Origin: Rikenellaceae bacterium UBA1749 | GTDB taxonomy: Bacteria; Bacteroidota; Bacteroidia; Bacteroidales; Rikenellaceae | Direction of reading: 5' to 3' | DNA: 10,580 bases | NCBI GenBank assembly: GCA_002315675.1 | Contig: DCHP01000097.1 | Coordinates: 1 to 10,580, forward strand | In this document: piece after piece, positions 1 to 6,815 of the stretch | Layout: every line of letters begins with the position of its first letter | Position numbering within the stretch: position 1 is the first letter of the stretch | Translations under genes and position numbers: made by a program | Notes under the pieces: generated by a model | Seen by the model: the letters and a program-made list of their open reading frames with translations, nothing else | Told to the model about the DNA's origin: nothing | Database searches by the model: none

Positions 1-29
1 CGATGCTCTACCAACTGAGCTAAGGCACC
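1..29 (-). tRNA. tRNA gene, 5' part only (cut by window edge)
   Basis: Read on the minus strand from base 29, the sequence gives a 7-base acceptor strand (GGTGCCT), then TA at tRNA positions 8-9. A D arm follows with stem GCTC/GAGC around loop AGTTGGTA, then the first bases of the anticodon stem (TCG). The anticodon, T arm and 3' end lie outside the window, so the amino acid cannot be read. From memory the acceptor strand resembles Bacteroidota tRNA-Phe, but this is a weak guess. A strong promoter lies directly upstream (47-77). Confidence 0.9.
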
Positions 30-46
30 ATCGTTTTTCGTGAATG

Positions 47-77
47 CAAAGGTAGGTAATTTTTTTTAACCTCCAAA
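47..77 (-). promoter_or_regulatory. Bacteroidota-type promoter for the tRNA gene
   Basis: On the minus strand, TTTG (bases 77-74) is followed after exactly 19 bases by TACCTTTG (54-47). These match the known Bacteroides primary-sigma consensus, TTTG at -33 and TAnnTTTG at -7, with no mismatch. Transcription would start near base 40, about ten bases before the mature tRNA 5' end. This is the cleanest promoter in the window and a good calibration for the weaker ones. Confidence 0.8.
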
Positions 78-130
78 TTTTTATGCCGTTTTTCTGCGTT
101 TTTTCTATTGTTTTTGCCGGATTATGGCAC

Positions 131-973
131 TTATTGGGCCTCAAACTGGTATTTTATTGAACCTTTCTGTGGGTCTGGAGCTGTCTGTGAAACATTGAAC
201 TTTGACGAACGGGCAGCATATACGGCCATGTCGTTCAGGCAGTCATCTCCGGGTGATGTCGTAGCTGAAACAGCGGCATGGGTGACATTTCCATTACGGT
301 CAACTGCAATGGTAACCACCACAGTCCCGGCACCTTCGCACTTGTATGCCGGAATATACAGGTAAACGTCATATCGTCCTTGTAAATCGTATGATACAGT
401 GACATTCCCCTGGTGTTTTACGCTTTTCTTCTCAGTGTCCTGTTTTACCTCCTTGCTCTCCTGTTTTTTAGGCTTTTCGTTCTCCATAGCCTCTACTTCC
501 GCCAATGCTTTTTTATAGGCTTCAGCTCCTTCCGCAAGGGATTTCTGGATGGCTTCAGCTTCATCGTAAATCTTTTGGACATCTTTATGGCGGTTGTCTT
601 TTATTGACGCATCAAGTTCTGCATTTATGTCTGATATCTGGTTTTTTGCCTTGGGCATGTTCTCCATCTTCTCAAGGACTTCAACTTCCTGTTTCTGCTC
701 TTCTGGTTTTAACAATTCTTCAAGTTCTTCGTCGGGAATCTCAACGCTGGCAGAATTAATCGGTACAGGATGAATGATTATCTGATATGTTAAAAAGAGT
801 ATGATGATGACAAGGTGTATAATAAGAGTGGTTAATATCCCTATTCTATGTTTGTACACCCAGTTTACGGGGTCTTCTTTCCTTTTTTGCCCGAATGGTA
901 ACCGGATATAGTCCGGATTATTCCTGACGGGCCTCTTGGATGGGACCTTATGCTGTTTTTCCTTTGTGTTCAT
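131..973 (-). CDS. TonB-family (TonB/TolA-like) inner-membrane protein
   Basis: This 280-residue protein has the layout of TonB or TolA. A basic cytoplasmic tail (1-43) precedes one membrane segment (about 44-67, IGILTTLIIHLVIIILFLTY). A charged Glu/Lys-rich, partly helical stalk spans about 75-188, and a C-terminal domain spans about 195-280. The C-terminal domain carries TonB-family hallmarks: GTVVVTIAVDRNGNV (216-230), an Ala-rich helix ending AARSSKF (253-259), and the closing GSIKYQF (271-277). Such proteins normally carry proton-motive energy from an ExbB/ExbD or TolQ/TolR motor to the outer membrane. No motor gene is in this window, so the partner is unknown. The two cysteines, C212 and C245, both lie in the periplasmic domain and could form a disulfide. 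The gene is divergent from lpxC-fabZ. The ATG at 973 is the first in-frame start and places the membrane segment sensibly. The family assignment is fairly sure; the specific role is not known. Confidence 0.8.
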   Translation of the reverse strand: MNTKEKQHKVPSKRPVRNNPDYIRLPFGQKRKEDPVNWVYKHRIGILTTLIIHLVIIILFLTYQIIIHPVPINSASVEIPDEELEELLKPEEQKQEVEVLEKMENMPKAKNQISDINAELDASIKDNRHKDVQKIYDEAEAIQKSLAEGAEAYKKALAEVEAMENEKPKKQESKEVKQDTEKKSVKHQGNVTVSYDLQGRYDVYLYIPAYKCEGAGTVVVTIAVDRNGNVTHAAVSATTSPGDDCLNDMAVYAARSSKFNVSQTAPDPQKGSIKYQFEAQ

Positions 974-974
974 A

Positions 975-995
975 TTTTCACAAAATTAGTGAAAA
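975..995. repeat. Perfect 7-bp inverted repeat, operator-like
   Basis: TTTTCAC (975-981) and GTGAAAA (989-995) are exact reverse complements separated by seven bases. The palindrome covers the candidate -7 box of the TonB-like gene. A further GTGAAA half-site lies at 1008-1013, inside the same gene's -33 region, 19 bases from the first. This arrangement is what a dimeric repressor operator would look like, but no regulator is identified here. Confidence 0.35.
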
Positions 996-1013
996 AACTT
1001 AAATTCAGTGAAA
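981..1013 (-). promoter_or_regulatory. Candidate promoter of the TonB-like gene
   Basis: On the minus strand, TAATTTTG (988-981) fully matches the Bacteroides -7 consensus TAnnTTTG. TTTC (1013-1010), one base off the -33 element, lies 21 bases upstream. Transcription would begin near 975, almost at the ATG (973), implying a very short leader or none. Because this DNA is very AT-rich, a chance match is possible. Confidence 0.4.
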
Positions 1014-1028
1014 TTGATAAAGAATTAT

Positions 1029-1036
1029 TATCTTTG
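1029..1036 (+). promoter_or_regulatory. Candidate -7 box for lpxC-fabZ
   Basis: TATCTTTG is a full match to TAnnTTTG, placing a transcription start near 1043 and leaving about 16 bases before the ATG at 1059. The -33 element is poor: no TTTG lies at the expected distance (about 1004-1010). The box lies downstream of the upstream GTG at 1008, which supports the ATG at 1059 as the true start codon. Confidence 0.45.
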
Positions 1037-1058
1037 TAAATTAATAATTAGAATTGAG

Positions 1059-2453
1059 ATGAGTATTAGACAGTGCACCCTGCGTGATTCGTTTAATGTT
1101 ACAGGTAAGGGTTTACATACTGGTGCAAAAGTTAGTTTGTCAGTTAAACCTGATTTGGAAAATACAGGTATAAAGTTCTGTCGTATAGATCTACCATCAT
1201 TCCCTGTAATTGCAGCGTTGGCTGAGAATGTAGTAGAAACTTCCAGATCTACGGTTATTGAAAACAACGGAGTGAAGGTAGCTACAATAGAACATCTGAT
1301 GGCTGCCCTGTGGAGCATGGGAGTTGATAATGCCTTAATTGAATTGAATGGCCCTGAGGTGCCTATTCTTGATGGATCTGCAGCTATATGGGTCAAGAAT
1401 ATAGAAGAAGTCGGAATTGTAGAACAAAACTCCTGCAGGAAATATTACGAGGTACAGAAAAGAATAAGTTACAGAATGGATGAGCGCGACAGTGAAATCA
1501 CCGCCTATCCAGACAATAACTATACAATTAGTGTCCATGTTGATTTCAATTCAAAGGTCGTAGGTAAGCAATATGCGGCTTTTGACATGGAAAATCAATT
1601 TGCAGAAGCCATTGCACCATGCAGGACATTTGTTTTTTTCCACGAAATGGCTCCTCTTATTGAGAAGGGTTATATTAAAGGTGGAGATTTGTCAAATGCA
1701 ATAGTTGTAATAGAAAACCCAATAGTAGGTCCTCAGGCCCAGAGTCTGGTAGAAAAGGTTCCTAATTTATCCTTGCAGCAGCTTGCTACTCCTGGATATG
1801 TCACTGAGGGCGGCCTGAGATATGAGAATGAAATAGCCAGACACAAGATGCTTGATCTTATGGGGGATCTGGCATTGATAGGGGTAAGACTTAAAGGTCA
1901 TATCCTTGCAACAAGACCAGGCCATAGTATCAATACTGAGTTTGCCAAGGTCATGAGAAAGACAATCAAGATGTCAGAGGAAGATTGTCCTTATAGATAT
2001 GACCATGATGCATCTCCGGTTTTATCTACTGAAGAAATAATGAAGCTGTTGCCTCACAGGACTCCTATGTTGCTGGTGGATAAGGTAGTTGCTCTTGAGT
2101 CAGATCAGATTCTGGGTGTAAAACAGATTTCAATGTCAGATCCATGGTTCCAGGGACATTTCCCTGATGAACCGGTAATGCCCGGAGTATTGCAGGTAGA
2201 AGCTATGGCTCAATGTGGAGGTCTTTTGGTGATGTCACAGATCGAGAATCCTAAAGACTATTCTACATATTTTTTGAAACTTGATGAAGTTAAGTTCCGT
2301 CATAAGGTTGTTCCAGGTGATACACTTGTACTTGCGGTATATCTGGTAGCTCCAGTGAGAAGAGGAATAGGTATTCTCAATGGACGTGCATATGTTGGCA
2401 AAACATTGGTATGCGAAGCAACAATGACGGTTTTAATGCAAAAAAAAGATTAA
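1059..2453 (+). CDS. lpxC/fabZ: Bifunctional LpxC deacetylase / FabZ dehydratase
   Basis: This 464-residue protein fuses two enzymes. Residues 1 to about 305 are LpxC, the zinc deacetylase for UDP-3-O-acyl-GlcNAc and the committed step of lipid A synthesis. Visible are LHTG (19-22), the catalytic/zinc pair E78-H79 in IEHLMAAL, the zinc motif H262-K-x-x-D266, and the catalytic-region histidines H281/H289. Residues about 320-464 are FabZ, the 3-hydroxyacyl-ACP dehydratase of fatty-acid elongation. They carry LLPHRTPMLLVDK (330-342), catalytic H367 in GHFPDEPVMPG, and E381 in QVEAMAQ. The fusion is known in Bacteroidota and probably balances use of 3-hydroxyacyl-ACP between lipid A and phospholipid. 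The reading frame extends back to a GTG at 1008, but that lies upstream of the candidate promoter, and ATG 1059 gives E78/H79 the E. coli numbering. The protein is cytoplasmic. lpxA follows after nine bases. Confidence 0.97.
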   Translation: MSIRQCTLRDSFNVTGKGLHTGAKVSLSVKPDLENTGIKFCRIDLPSFPVIAALAENVVETSRSTVIENNGVKVATIEHLMAALWSMGVDNALIELNGPEVPILDGSAAIWVKNIEEVGIVEQNSCRKYYEVQKRISYRMDERDSEITAYPDNNYTISVHVDFNSKVVGKQYAAFDMENQFAEAIAPCRTFVFFHEMAPLIEKGYIKGGDLSNAIVVIENPIVGPQAQSLVEKVPNLSLQQLATPGYVTEGGLRYENEIARHKMLDLMGDLALIGVRLKGHILATRPGHSINTEFAKVMRKTIKMSEEDCPYRYDHDASPVLSTEEIMKLLPHRTPMLLVDKVVALESDQILGVKQISMSDPWFQGHFPDEPVMPGVLQVEAMAQCGGLLVMSQIENPKDYSTYFLKLDEVKFRHKVVPGDTLVLAVYLVAPVRRGIGILNGRAYVGKTLVCEATMTVLMQKKD

Positions 2454-2462
2454 TAAATTTGA

Positions 2463-3269
2463 ATGAGTAGTATGATTTCACCTTTAGCTTATGTAGATCC
2501 CAATGCGAAATTGGGAAAGGATGTTGAAGTAGAGCCATTTGCATGTATATATGGTGATGTTGAGATAGGAGATGGAACATGGATAGCACCGCATGCTGTA
2601 ATAAAGGATGGTGCAAGAATAGGCTGTAATTGTAAAATTCATAGTGGCGCTGTTATTGCAAGTATTCCTCAGGACCTTAAGTTCAAGGGAGAATATTCAA
2701 CGGCTGTTGTAGGTGATCGTACCATGGTGCGTGAGTGTGCTACAATAAGCAGGGGAACATCTGCACGTGGTGTAACAACAGTTGGCAGTGATACTTTGAT
2801 AATGGCATATGCCCATGTAGGACATGACTGCGTGGTCGGGAATCATTGCATTCTTGTAAATAATGTTTCTCTTGCAGGAGAAGTGGAAGTCGGCGATTGG
2901 GCAATACTTGGCGGACATTGTGCAGTGCATCAGTTCTCAAAGATTGGTGAACATGTCATGGTGTCTGGCGGTACACTGGTAAATAAAGATATACCACCAT
3001 ATGTAATATGTGCTCATAGTCCCAACTCATTTGTTGGACTTAATATTGTTGGACTCCGCCGTCGTGGCTTTACTGCTGATCAGATTCGTGAAATTCAGGA
3101 TATTTCAAGAATTCTTTATCAGAGTGGACTTCCATATTCAAAAGGAATGGAGATGGTTGAGTCAACAATTCCTCAGAGTGAATTGCGTGACAAGATTGTC
3201 GGATTCATCCGCTCATCAAGTCGTGGAATCTTCCATCAATATAGCACTAAGGTCTCAAATGAACAGTAG
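2463..3269 (+). CDS. lpxA: UDP-N-acetylglucosamine O-acyltransferase LpxA
   Basis: LpxA moves a 3-hydroxyacyl chain from ACP to the 3-OH of UDP-GlcNAc, the first step of lipid A synthesis. This 268-residue protein shows the left-handed beta-helix hexapeptide pattern over about residues 8-180. An alpha-helical C-terminal part follows, with VGLRRRGF (196-203) and the late SSSRGIF. AHVGHD (117-122) supplies the catalytic histidine H121, equivalent to E. coli H125. H118 and H156 match E. coli H122 and H160. The position of E. coli H144 is E140 here. The residue aligned with the E. coli acyl-length residue G173 is glycine (G169), so short-chain restriction is not suggested. Start: ATG 2463 is nine bases after lpxC-fabZ; ATG 2472 (MISPLAY) is an equally plausible start that removes three residues. 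It is probably translated from the lpxC-fabZ transcript. lpxD, lpxB and the acetyl-CoA carboxylase genes are not here. Confidence 0.96.
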   Translation: MSSMISPLAYVDPNAKLGKDVEVEPFACIYGDVEIGDGTWIAPHAVIKDGARIGCNCKIHSGAVIASIPQDLKFKGEYSTAVVGDRTMVRECATISRGTSARGVTTVGSDTLIMAYAHVGHDCVVGNHCILVNNVSLAGEVEVGDWAILGGHCAVHQFSKIGEHVMVSGGTLVNKDIPPYVICAHSPNSFVGLNIVGLRRRGFTADQIREIQDISRILYQSGLPYSKGMEMVESTIPQSELRDKIVGFIRSSSRGIFHQYSTKVSNEQ

Positions 3270-3289
3270 TATCAGCCGATATCATCAAT

Positions 3290-3321
3290 TTTGAAACATT
3301 GCAAGTATAGTGTTATCATTG
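3290..3321 (+). promoter_or_regulatory. Candidate promoter for purH and the mre genes
   Basis: TTTG (3290-3293) is followed after 20 bases by TATCATTG (3314-3321), one mismatch from TAnnTTTG. The spacing fits the Bacteroides consensus. Transcription would start near 3328, giving a leader of about 38 bases before the purH GTG. It lies in the 96-base gap after lpxA, the largest break between same-strand genes in the window, where a new transcription unit is expected. Confidence 0.45.
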
Positions 3322-3365
3322 AAAGTACAGTAGTAATTATAATAACCCTTTAGATATATTCGAAC

Positions 3366-4886
3366 GTGAAACAGATTAAAAGCGCTTTAATTTCAGTTTT
3401 TTACAAAGATGGCCTTGATGAAATCATTAAACAATTGGCTTCATCAGGTGTAACTCTTTACTCAACAGGAGGAACTCAGAAATTCATTGAGTCTCTTGGT
3501 GAGAAATGTATACCAGTAGAATCCCTGACTGGATATCCTTCAATTTTGGGCGGTCGTGTAAAGACACTTCATCCGTCAGTATTCGGAGGTATCCTTGCCC
3601 GTAGAGAAAATGAAACAGATCTTCAGCAACTCAAGCAGTACAATATTCCAGAGATTGACCTGGTTATTGTAGATCTTTATCCGTTCGAACAAACTGTTGC
3701 TTCAGGTGCAGGTGAACAAGATGTAATCGAGAAAATTGATATTGGCGGTATTTCGCTTATCCGTGCAGCAGCTAAGAACTATGCTGATACAATAATTATC
3801 GCATCAAAGGATCAGTATTCATCTTTCCTTGAACTTCTTAAACAACAGAATAATTCAACAACAGTTGAACAGCGCAGGCACTATGCGGCAGAGGCATTTA
3901 ATGTAAGCTCTGCTTATGATTCTGCTATTTTCAATTACTTCAATAAGAAAGAGGAAATACCTGCATTGAAGATTTCAGAAAACAAGTCATATTCATTGCG
4001 CTATGGTGAGAATCCTCATCAGTCAGCTGCATTCTTCGGAGATCTTGATTCTGTTTTCGAAAAACTTCATGGTAAGGAAATCTCATATAACAATTTGCTT
4101 GATATTGACTCTGCACTTAATCTGATTTCAGAATATACAGACACGACATTTGCTATCCTGAAACATAACAATGCATGTGGTATCGCAAGCCGCCCAACAG
4201 TAGCTGAAGCATGGACCGATGCTTTGAAGGCAGATCCGGTTTCTGCTTTCGGTGGTGTGCTTGTTACAAATGCAGAAGTTGACAAGGATGCTGCTGAGAA
4301 GATAAACGAAATTTTCTTTGAAGTTATCCTGGCTCCTTCATATACTGATGATGCCATGGCAATTCTTCAGACAAAGAAGAACAGGATTATCCTTAAGACC
4401 AAACAGCGTGTAATGCCAGAAAAGACATATCGTTCAATGTTAGGTGGTCTTGCAGTACAGAACAGAGACGACAAGGTCGGTGGAATCGACAGTGATATCA
4501 AGGTTGCAACAAAGCGCACACCAACAGAAGCTGAAGTAGCTGATATGTTGTTCGCAAACAAGGTTGTTAAGAATTCAAAGAGTAACTCTATTGTTCTTGC
4601 CAAGGATGGCATGCTTCTCGCAAGTGGCGTAGGGCAGACATCAAGAGTGGATGCTCTTCAGCAGGCAATTGCAAAAGCAAAATCATTCGGTTTCTCTTTA
4701 AAGGGTGCAGTAATGGCATCTGATGCATTCTTCCCATTCCCTGATTGTGTTGAAATTGCCCATAATGAAGGAATCGATGCTGTAATACAGCCAGGAGGGT
4801 CAATTAGGGATGCGGAAACAGAAAAGTTCGCCAATGAACATGATATGGTCATGTTGATTACAGGAATGAGACATTTTAGACATTAA
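3366..4886 (+). CDS. purH: PurH: AICAR transformylase / IMP cyclohydrolase
   Basis: PurH catalyses the last two steps of IMP synthesis: it formylates AICAR using 10-formyl-tetrahydrofolate, then closes the ring to IMP. The 506-residue length is typical of the family. Residues 1 to about 195 are the cyclohydrolase domain, with STGGT (33-37), GGRVKTLHP (62-70) and IDIGGISLIRAAAKN (124-138). The rest is the transformylase domain, with LRYGENPHQ (211-219) and the catalytic K266-H267 in KHNNACG. It also has DPVSAFGG (290-297), ASDAFFPFPD (451-460) and a C-terminal RHFRH. The start is GTG at 3366: an in-frame TAG at 3351-3353 rules out any upstream ATG, and the match begins at once. No Shine-Dalgarno sequence is seen. 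mreB begins 13 bases after the stop, so purH probably leads the cell-elongation operon although its pathway is unrelated. Confidence 0.97.
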   Translation: MKQIKSALISVFYKDGLDEIIKQLASSGVTLYSTGGTQKFIESLGEKCIPVESLTGYPSILGGRVKTLHPSVFGGILARRENETDLQQLKQYNIPEIDLVIVDLYPFEQTVASGAGEQDVIEKIDIGGISLIRAAAKNYADTIIIASKDQYSSFLELLKQQNNSTTVEQRRHYAAEAFNVSSAYDSAIFNYFNKKEEIPALKISENKSYSLRYGENPHQSAAFFGDLDSVFEKLHGKEISYNNLLDIDSALNLISEYTDTTFAILKHNNACGIASRPTVAEAWTDALKADPVSAFGGVLVTNAEVDKDAAEKINEIFFEVILAPSYTDDAMAILQTKKNRIILKTKQRVMPEKTYRSMLGGLAVQNRDDKVGGIDSDIKVATKRTPTEAEVADMLFANKVVKNSKSNSIVLAKDGMLLASGVGQTSRVDALQQAIAKAKSFGFSLKGAVMASDAFFPFPDCVEIAHNEGIDAVIQPGGSIRDAETEKFANEHDMVMLITGMRHFRH

Positions 4887-4899
4887 TACCTTAACATAT

Positions 4900-5919
4900 A
4901 TGTCATTTTTCACAAAAGAGTTGGCAATGGACTTAGGAACAGCCAACACATTAATTATCTACAATGACAAAATAGTTGTCGACGAACCTTCTATTGTAGC
5001 CATAGACCAACGTACCGGAAAGGTAATGGCTATAGGTAAGGATGCCAGACAGATGCAGGGACGTACGCATGAAAATATTCGTACCATACGTCCTTTGAAA
5101 GATGGTGTTATTGCCGATTACACTGCAGCAGAAATGATGATAAGGGGCATGATCAAGAAAATAAAGACTGGTGCCAGTCTTTTCAACCCCTCTCTGAAAA
5201 TGGTAATCTGCATACCATCAGGTTCTACCAACGTTGATATCAGAACAGTCCGTGATTCTGCAGAAAACAGTGGTGGACGTGAAGTTTTCATGATATACGA
5301 ACCTATGGCTGCGGCTATTGGTATAGGTCTTGATGTTGAAGCTCCAGAAGGACAGATGGTTGTTGATATTGGTGGTGGTACCACTGAGGCAGCTGTCATT
5401 TCATTAGGTGGTATAGTATGCAGTGATACGCTGAAAATTGCCGGTGATGTCCTTTCTGACGATATAAAGAACTATATGAGGGCGCAGTACAATATTAAGG
5501 TCGGCGACCGTACAGCGGAAGAAATTAAGATATCTGTAGGTTGTGCACTTGAGAATTATTCGGAACCAGAAGCGGAACCTTATGTTGTCCATGGTCCTGA
5601 CGTTAGTACGTCTATGCCAATCAGTGTAGAAATCTCGTATCGTGATACATTTGAAGCTCTGGATAAGTCAATCAACAAGATTGAAACAATGCTTCATCAA
5701 CTGCTTGAGAGAATCCCGCCTGAACTATATTCAGATATTGTCAAGAACGGAATCTATCTTGCAGGTGGTGGCGCTATGATCAGAGGACTTGACCAAAGAC
5801 TCAGCGAGAAACTGAAAATCAAGTTCCAGGTAGCAGAAGATCCTCTTCGTGCTGTTGCAAGAGGAACAGGAAAGGCTTTGAAAAACACGGAGAAATTTAT
5901 GAATCTGTTGATCAGATAA
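4900..5919 (+). CDS. mreB: Actin-like rod-shape protein MreB
   Basis: MreB is a bacterial actin that polymerises in short membrane-bound filaments and positions the elongation machinery. The 339-residue sequence has all actin-fold ATPase motifs. Phosphate-1 is MDLGTANTLI (10-19) and phosphate-2 is VVDIGGGTTEAAVISLGG (154-171). The adenosine motif is YLAGGGAMIRGL (286-297), and the catalytic-region EPMAAAIGIG (134-143) is also present. It also has the MreB-typical ENIRTIRPLKDGVIADY (58-74). The N terminus before the phosphate-1 loop is short (MSFFTKELA) and may act as a small membrane anchor, shorter than that of E. coli. ATG 4900 fits this family length and lies 13 bases after purH. The downstream mreC is separated by 61 bases containing a terminator-like hairpin, so mreB may be made in excess over the later genes. 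Confidence 0.97.
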   Translation: MSFFTKELAMDLGTANTLIIYNDKIVVDEPSIVAIDQRTGKVMAIGKDARQMQGRTHENIRTIRPLKDGVIADYTAAEMMIRGMIKKIKTGASLFNPSLKMVICIPSGSTNVDIRTVRDSAENSGGREVFMIYEPMAAAIGIGLDVEAPEGQMVVDIGGGTTEAAVISLGGIVCSDTLKIAGDVLSDDIKNYMRAQYNIKVGDRTAEEIKISVGCALENYSEPEAEPYVVHGPDVSTSMPISVEISYRDTFEALDKSINKIETMLHQLLERIPPELYSDIVKNGIYLAGGGAMIRGLDQRLSEKLKIKFQVAEDPLRAVARGTGKALKNTEKFMNLLIR

Positions 5920-5933
5920 TATCTAATATCTTT

Positions 5934-5975
5934 ATAGGGTCTTGCTGCTTGTGTGGAAAGACCCTATTGCTTTTT
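5934..5975 (+). terminator. Terminator-like hairpin between mreB and mreC
   Basis: ATAGGGTCTT (5934-5943) and AAGACCCTAT (5958-5967) form a perfect 10-bp stem around a 14-base loop. The stem is followed after three bases by TTTTT (5971-5975). Stem plus T-run is the shape of an intrinsic terminator, yet it lies inside an otherwise tight operon, ending just before the mreC ATG (5981). It may terminate part of the transcription after mreB, stabilise a processed mreB message, or influence mreC translation. Reading on the opposite strand shows no T-run, so it would work only in the direction of the operon. Confidence 0.6.
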
Positions 5976-5980
5976 ATGGA

Positions 5981-6811
5981 ATGAGAAGACTGTTATTACT
6001 ACTAAAAAGGATCCATCTTTGGGCACTCTTCCTGATATTGGAGGGTGTATGCCTTTACATATTCTTTCATAGTGATACATACATGTTCTCAAAATATCTA
6101 GCATTCAGCGAAAATATTACAGGTAAGACAGATCTGGTCAAATATGAAGTTGCCTCATATCTTAATCTTAAGGAAAAGAATGAAGAGCTGATGGCGCTTA
6201 ATGCGAAATTGCTTGATGAGAACAATTCATTGAAATCATTGGTGGATACGACATCCTTTAATGTGGCTCAGAGTCCGTACCCTTCTGTCGTGGCTCTTCA
6301 TGTTATCCGTAATGAATTTCTAAACAGTAACAATTTTATTGTTCTTGATGGTGGGGAAAACAAGAATGTCCGAAAAGGTATGGCAGTTATAGGCAATGAA
6401 GGAATTGTCGGCTATGTGTCAGCTACCAGCAAGAATTTCTCAGTTGTCATTTCTCTTTTAAGTACGGACAATTTTGTTTCATCTGCAAAGATCAAGGGAA
6501 CATCCTTCTCTGGAACTCTTCAATGGGATGGCCGTACTCACAATCTGGTTCAGATGGCTGAAGTGCCTAAATATGCTGAACTTCATGTAGGTGATACAAT
6601 CCTGACGACTTCCTACTCAAGTGTTTTCCCTGAAGATATACCTATCGGGACAGTTGAAGACTTCAGAATTACAGATGATACGTTCTATTCTGTAAATGTC
6701 AGGACGTTTACAGATTTCAGTAAACTTGATTATGTATATTTACTGGAATTGAATAATAAACTGGAGAGAGATTCTCTTGAAATGGCGGCCGGTGCCCAAA
6801 AAAAGAAATAA
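5981..6811 (+). CDS. mreC: Rod-shape-determining protein MreC
   Basis: MreC is a bitopic inner-membrane protein whose periplasmic part binds and activates PBP2. The 276-residue protein begins with a basic, Leu-rich end and one membrane segment (about 10-28, WALFLILEGVCLYIFF). A coiled-coil stretch follows (about 52-82, with EKNEELMALNAKLLDENNSL), then the beta-rich domain (about 95-255). That domain carries the family motifs GMAVIGNEGIVGYV and SFSGTLQWDG, plus VGDTILTTSYSSVFPEDIPIG. The frame stays open back to a TTG at 5942, but that codon lies in the hairpin stem and adds 13 unrelated residues. ATG 5981 puts the membrane helix where MreC proteins have it. The last residues (AGAQKKK) are polar and probably disordered. 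mreD starts four bases after the stop. Confidence 0.93.
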   Translation: MRRLLLLLKRIHLWALFLILEGVCLYIFFHSDTYMFSKYLAFSENITGKTDLVKYEVASYLNLKEKNEELMALNAKLLDENNSLKSLVDTTSFNVAQSPYPSVVALHVIRNEFLNSNNFIVLDGGENKNVRKGMAVIGNEGIVGYVSATSKNFSVVISLLSTDNFVSSAKIKGTSFSGTLQWDGRTHNLVQMAEVPKYAELHVGDTILTTSYSSVFPEDIPIGTVEDFRITDDTFYSVNVRTFTDFSKLDYVYLLELNNKLERDSLEMAAGAQKKK

Positions 6812-6815
6812 TGGA

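Noticed and set aside
51..74. Imperfect hairpin (GG-T-AGGT pairing with ACCTCC around a T-rich loop) as a terminator of the TonB-like gene
   Set aside because: It has a bulge and no T-run on the minus strand, and it overlaps the well-matched tRNA promoter, so the pairing is probably incidental.
108..365. 85-residue plus-strand open frame at the left side
   Set aside because: It runs antisense to the TonB-like gene and shows no family features.
1008..1058. Upstream GTG start giving LpxC-FabZ 17 extra residues
   Set aside because: It precedes the candidate -7 box (1029-1036), and the extra residues resemble no LpxC. ATG 1059 gives the expected N terminus.
3270..3289. Terminator after lpxA
   Set aside because: I looked for a stem with a T-run and found none convincing, so termination of the lpx transcript here is unproven.
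4067..4357. 96-residue open frame on the minus strand inside purH
   Set aside because: It lies wholly within a confidently identified gene, has no recognisable family or start signal, and is explained as a shadow of purH codon use. The same applies to the other antisense frames in lpxC, lpxA, mreB, mrdA and rodA.
4887..4899. Separate promoter for mreB in the 13-base gap (TACCTTAA)
   Set aside because: The match to TAnnTTTG is poor and no TTTG lies at the right distance upstream.
5942..5980. TTG start extending MreC by 13 residues
   Set aside because: The codon lies in the hairpin stem and the added residues do not look like MreC. ATG 5981 precedes the basic end and membrane helix.
6777..6815. 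TTG start extending MreD back into mreC, and ATG at 6811 overlapping the mreC stop
   Set aside because: The extension is polar and just reads mreC sequence in another frame. ATG 6811 is out of frame and meets a stop after two codons.
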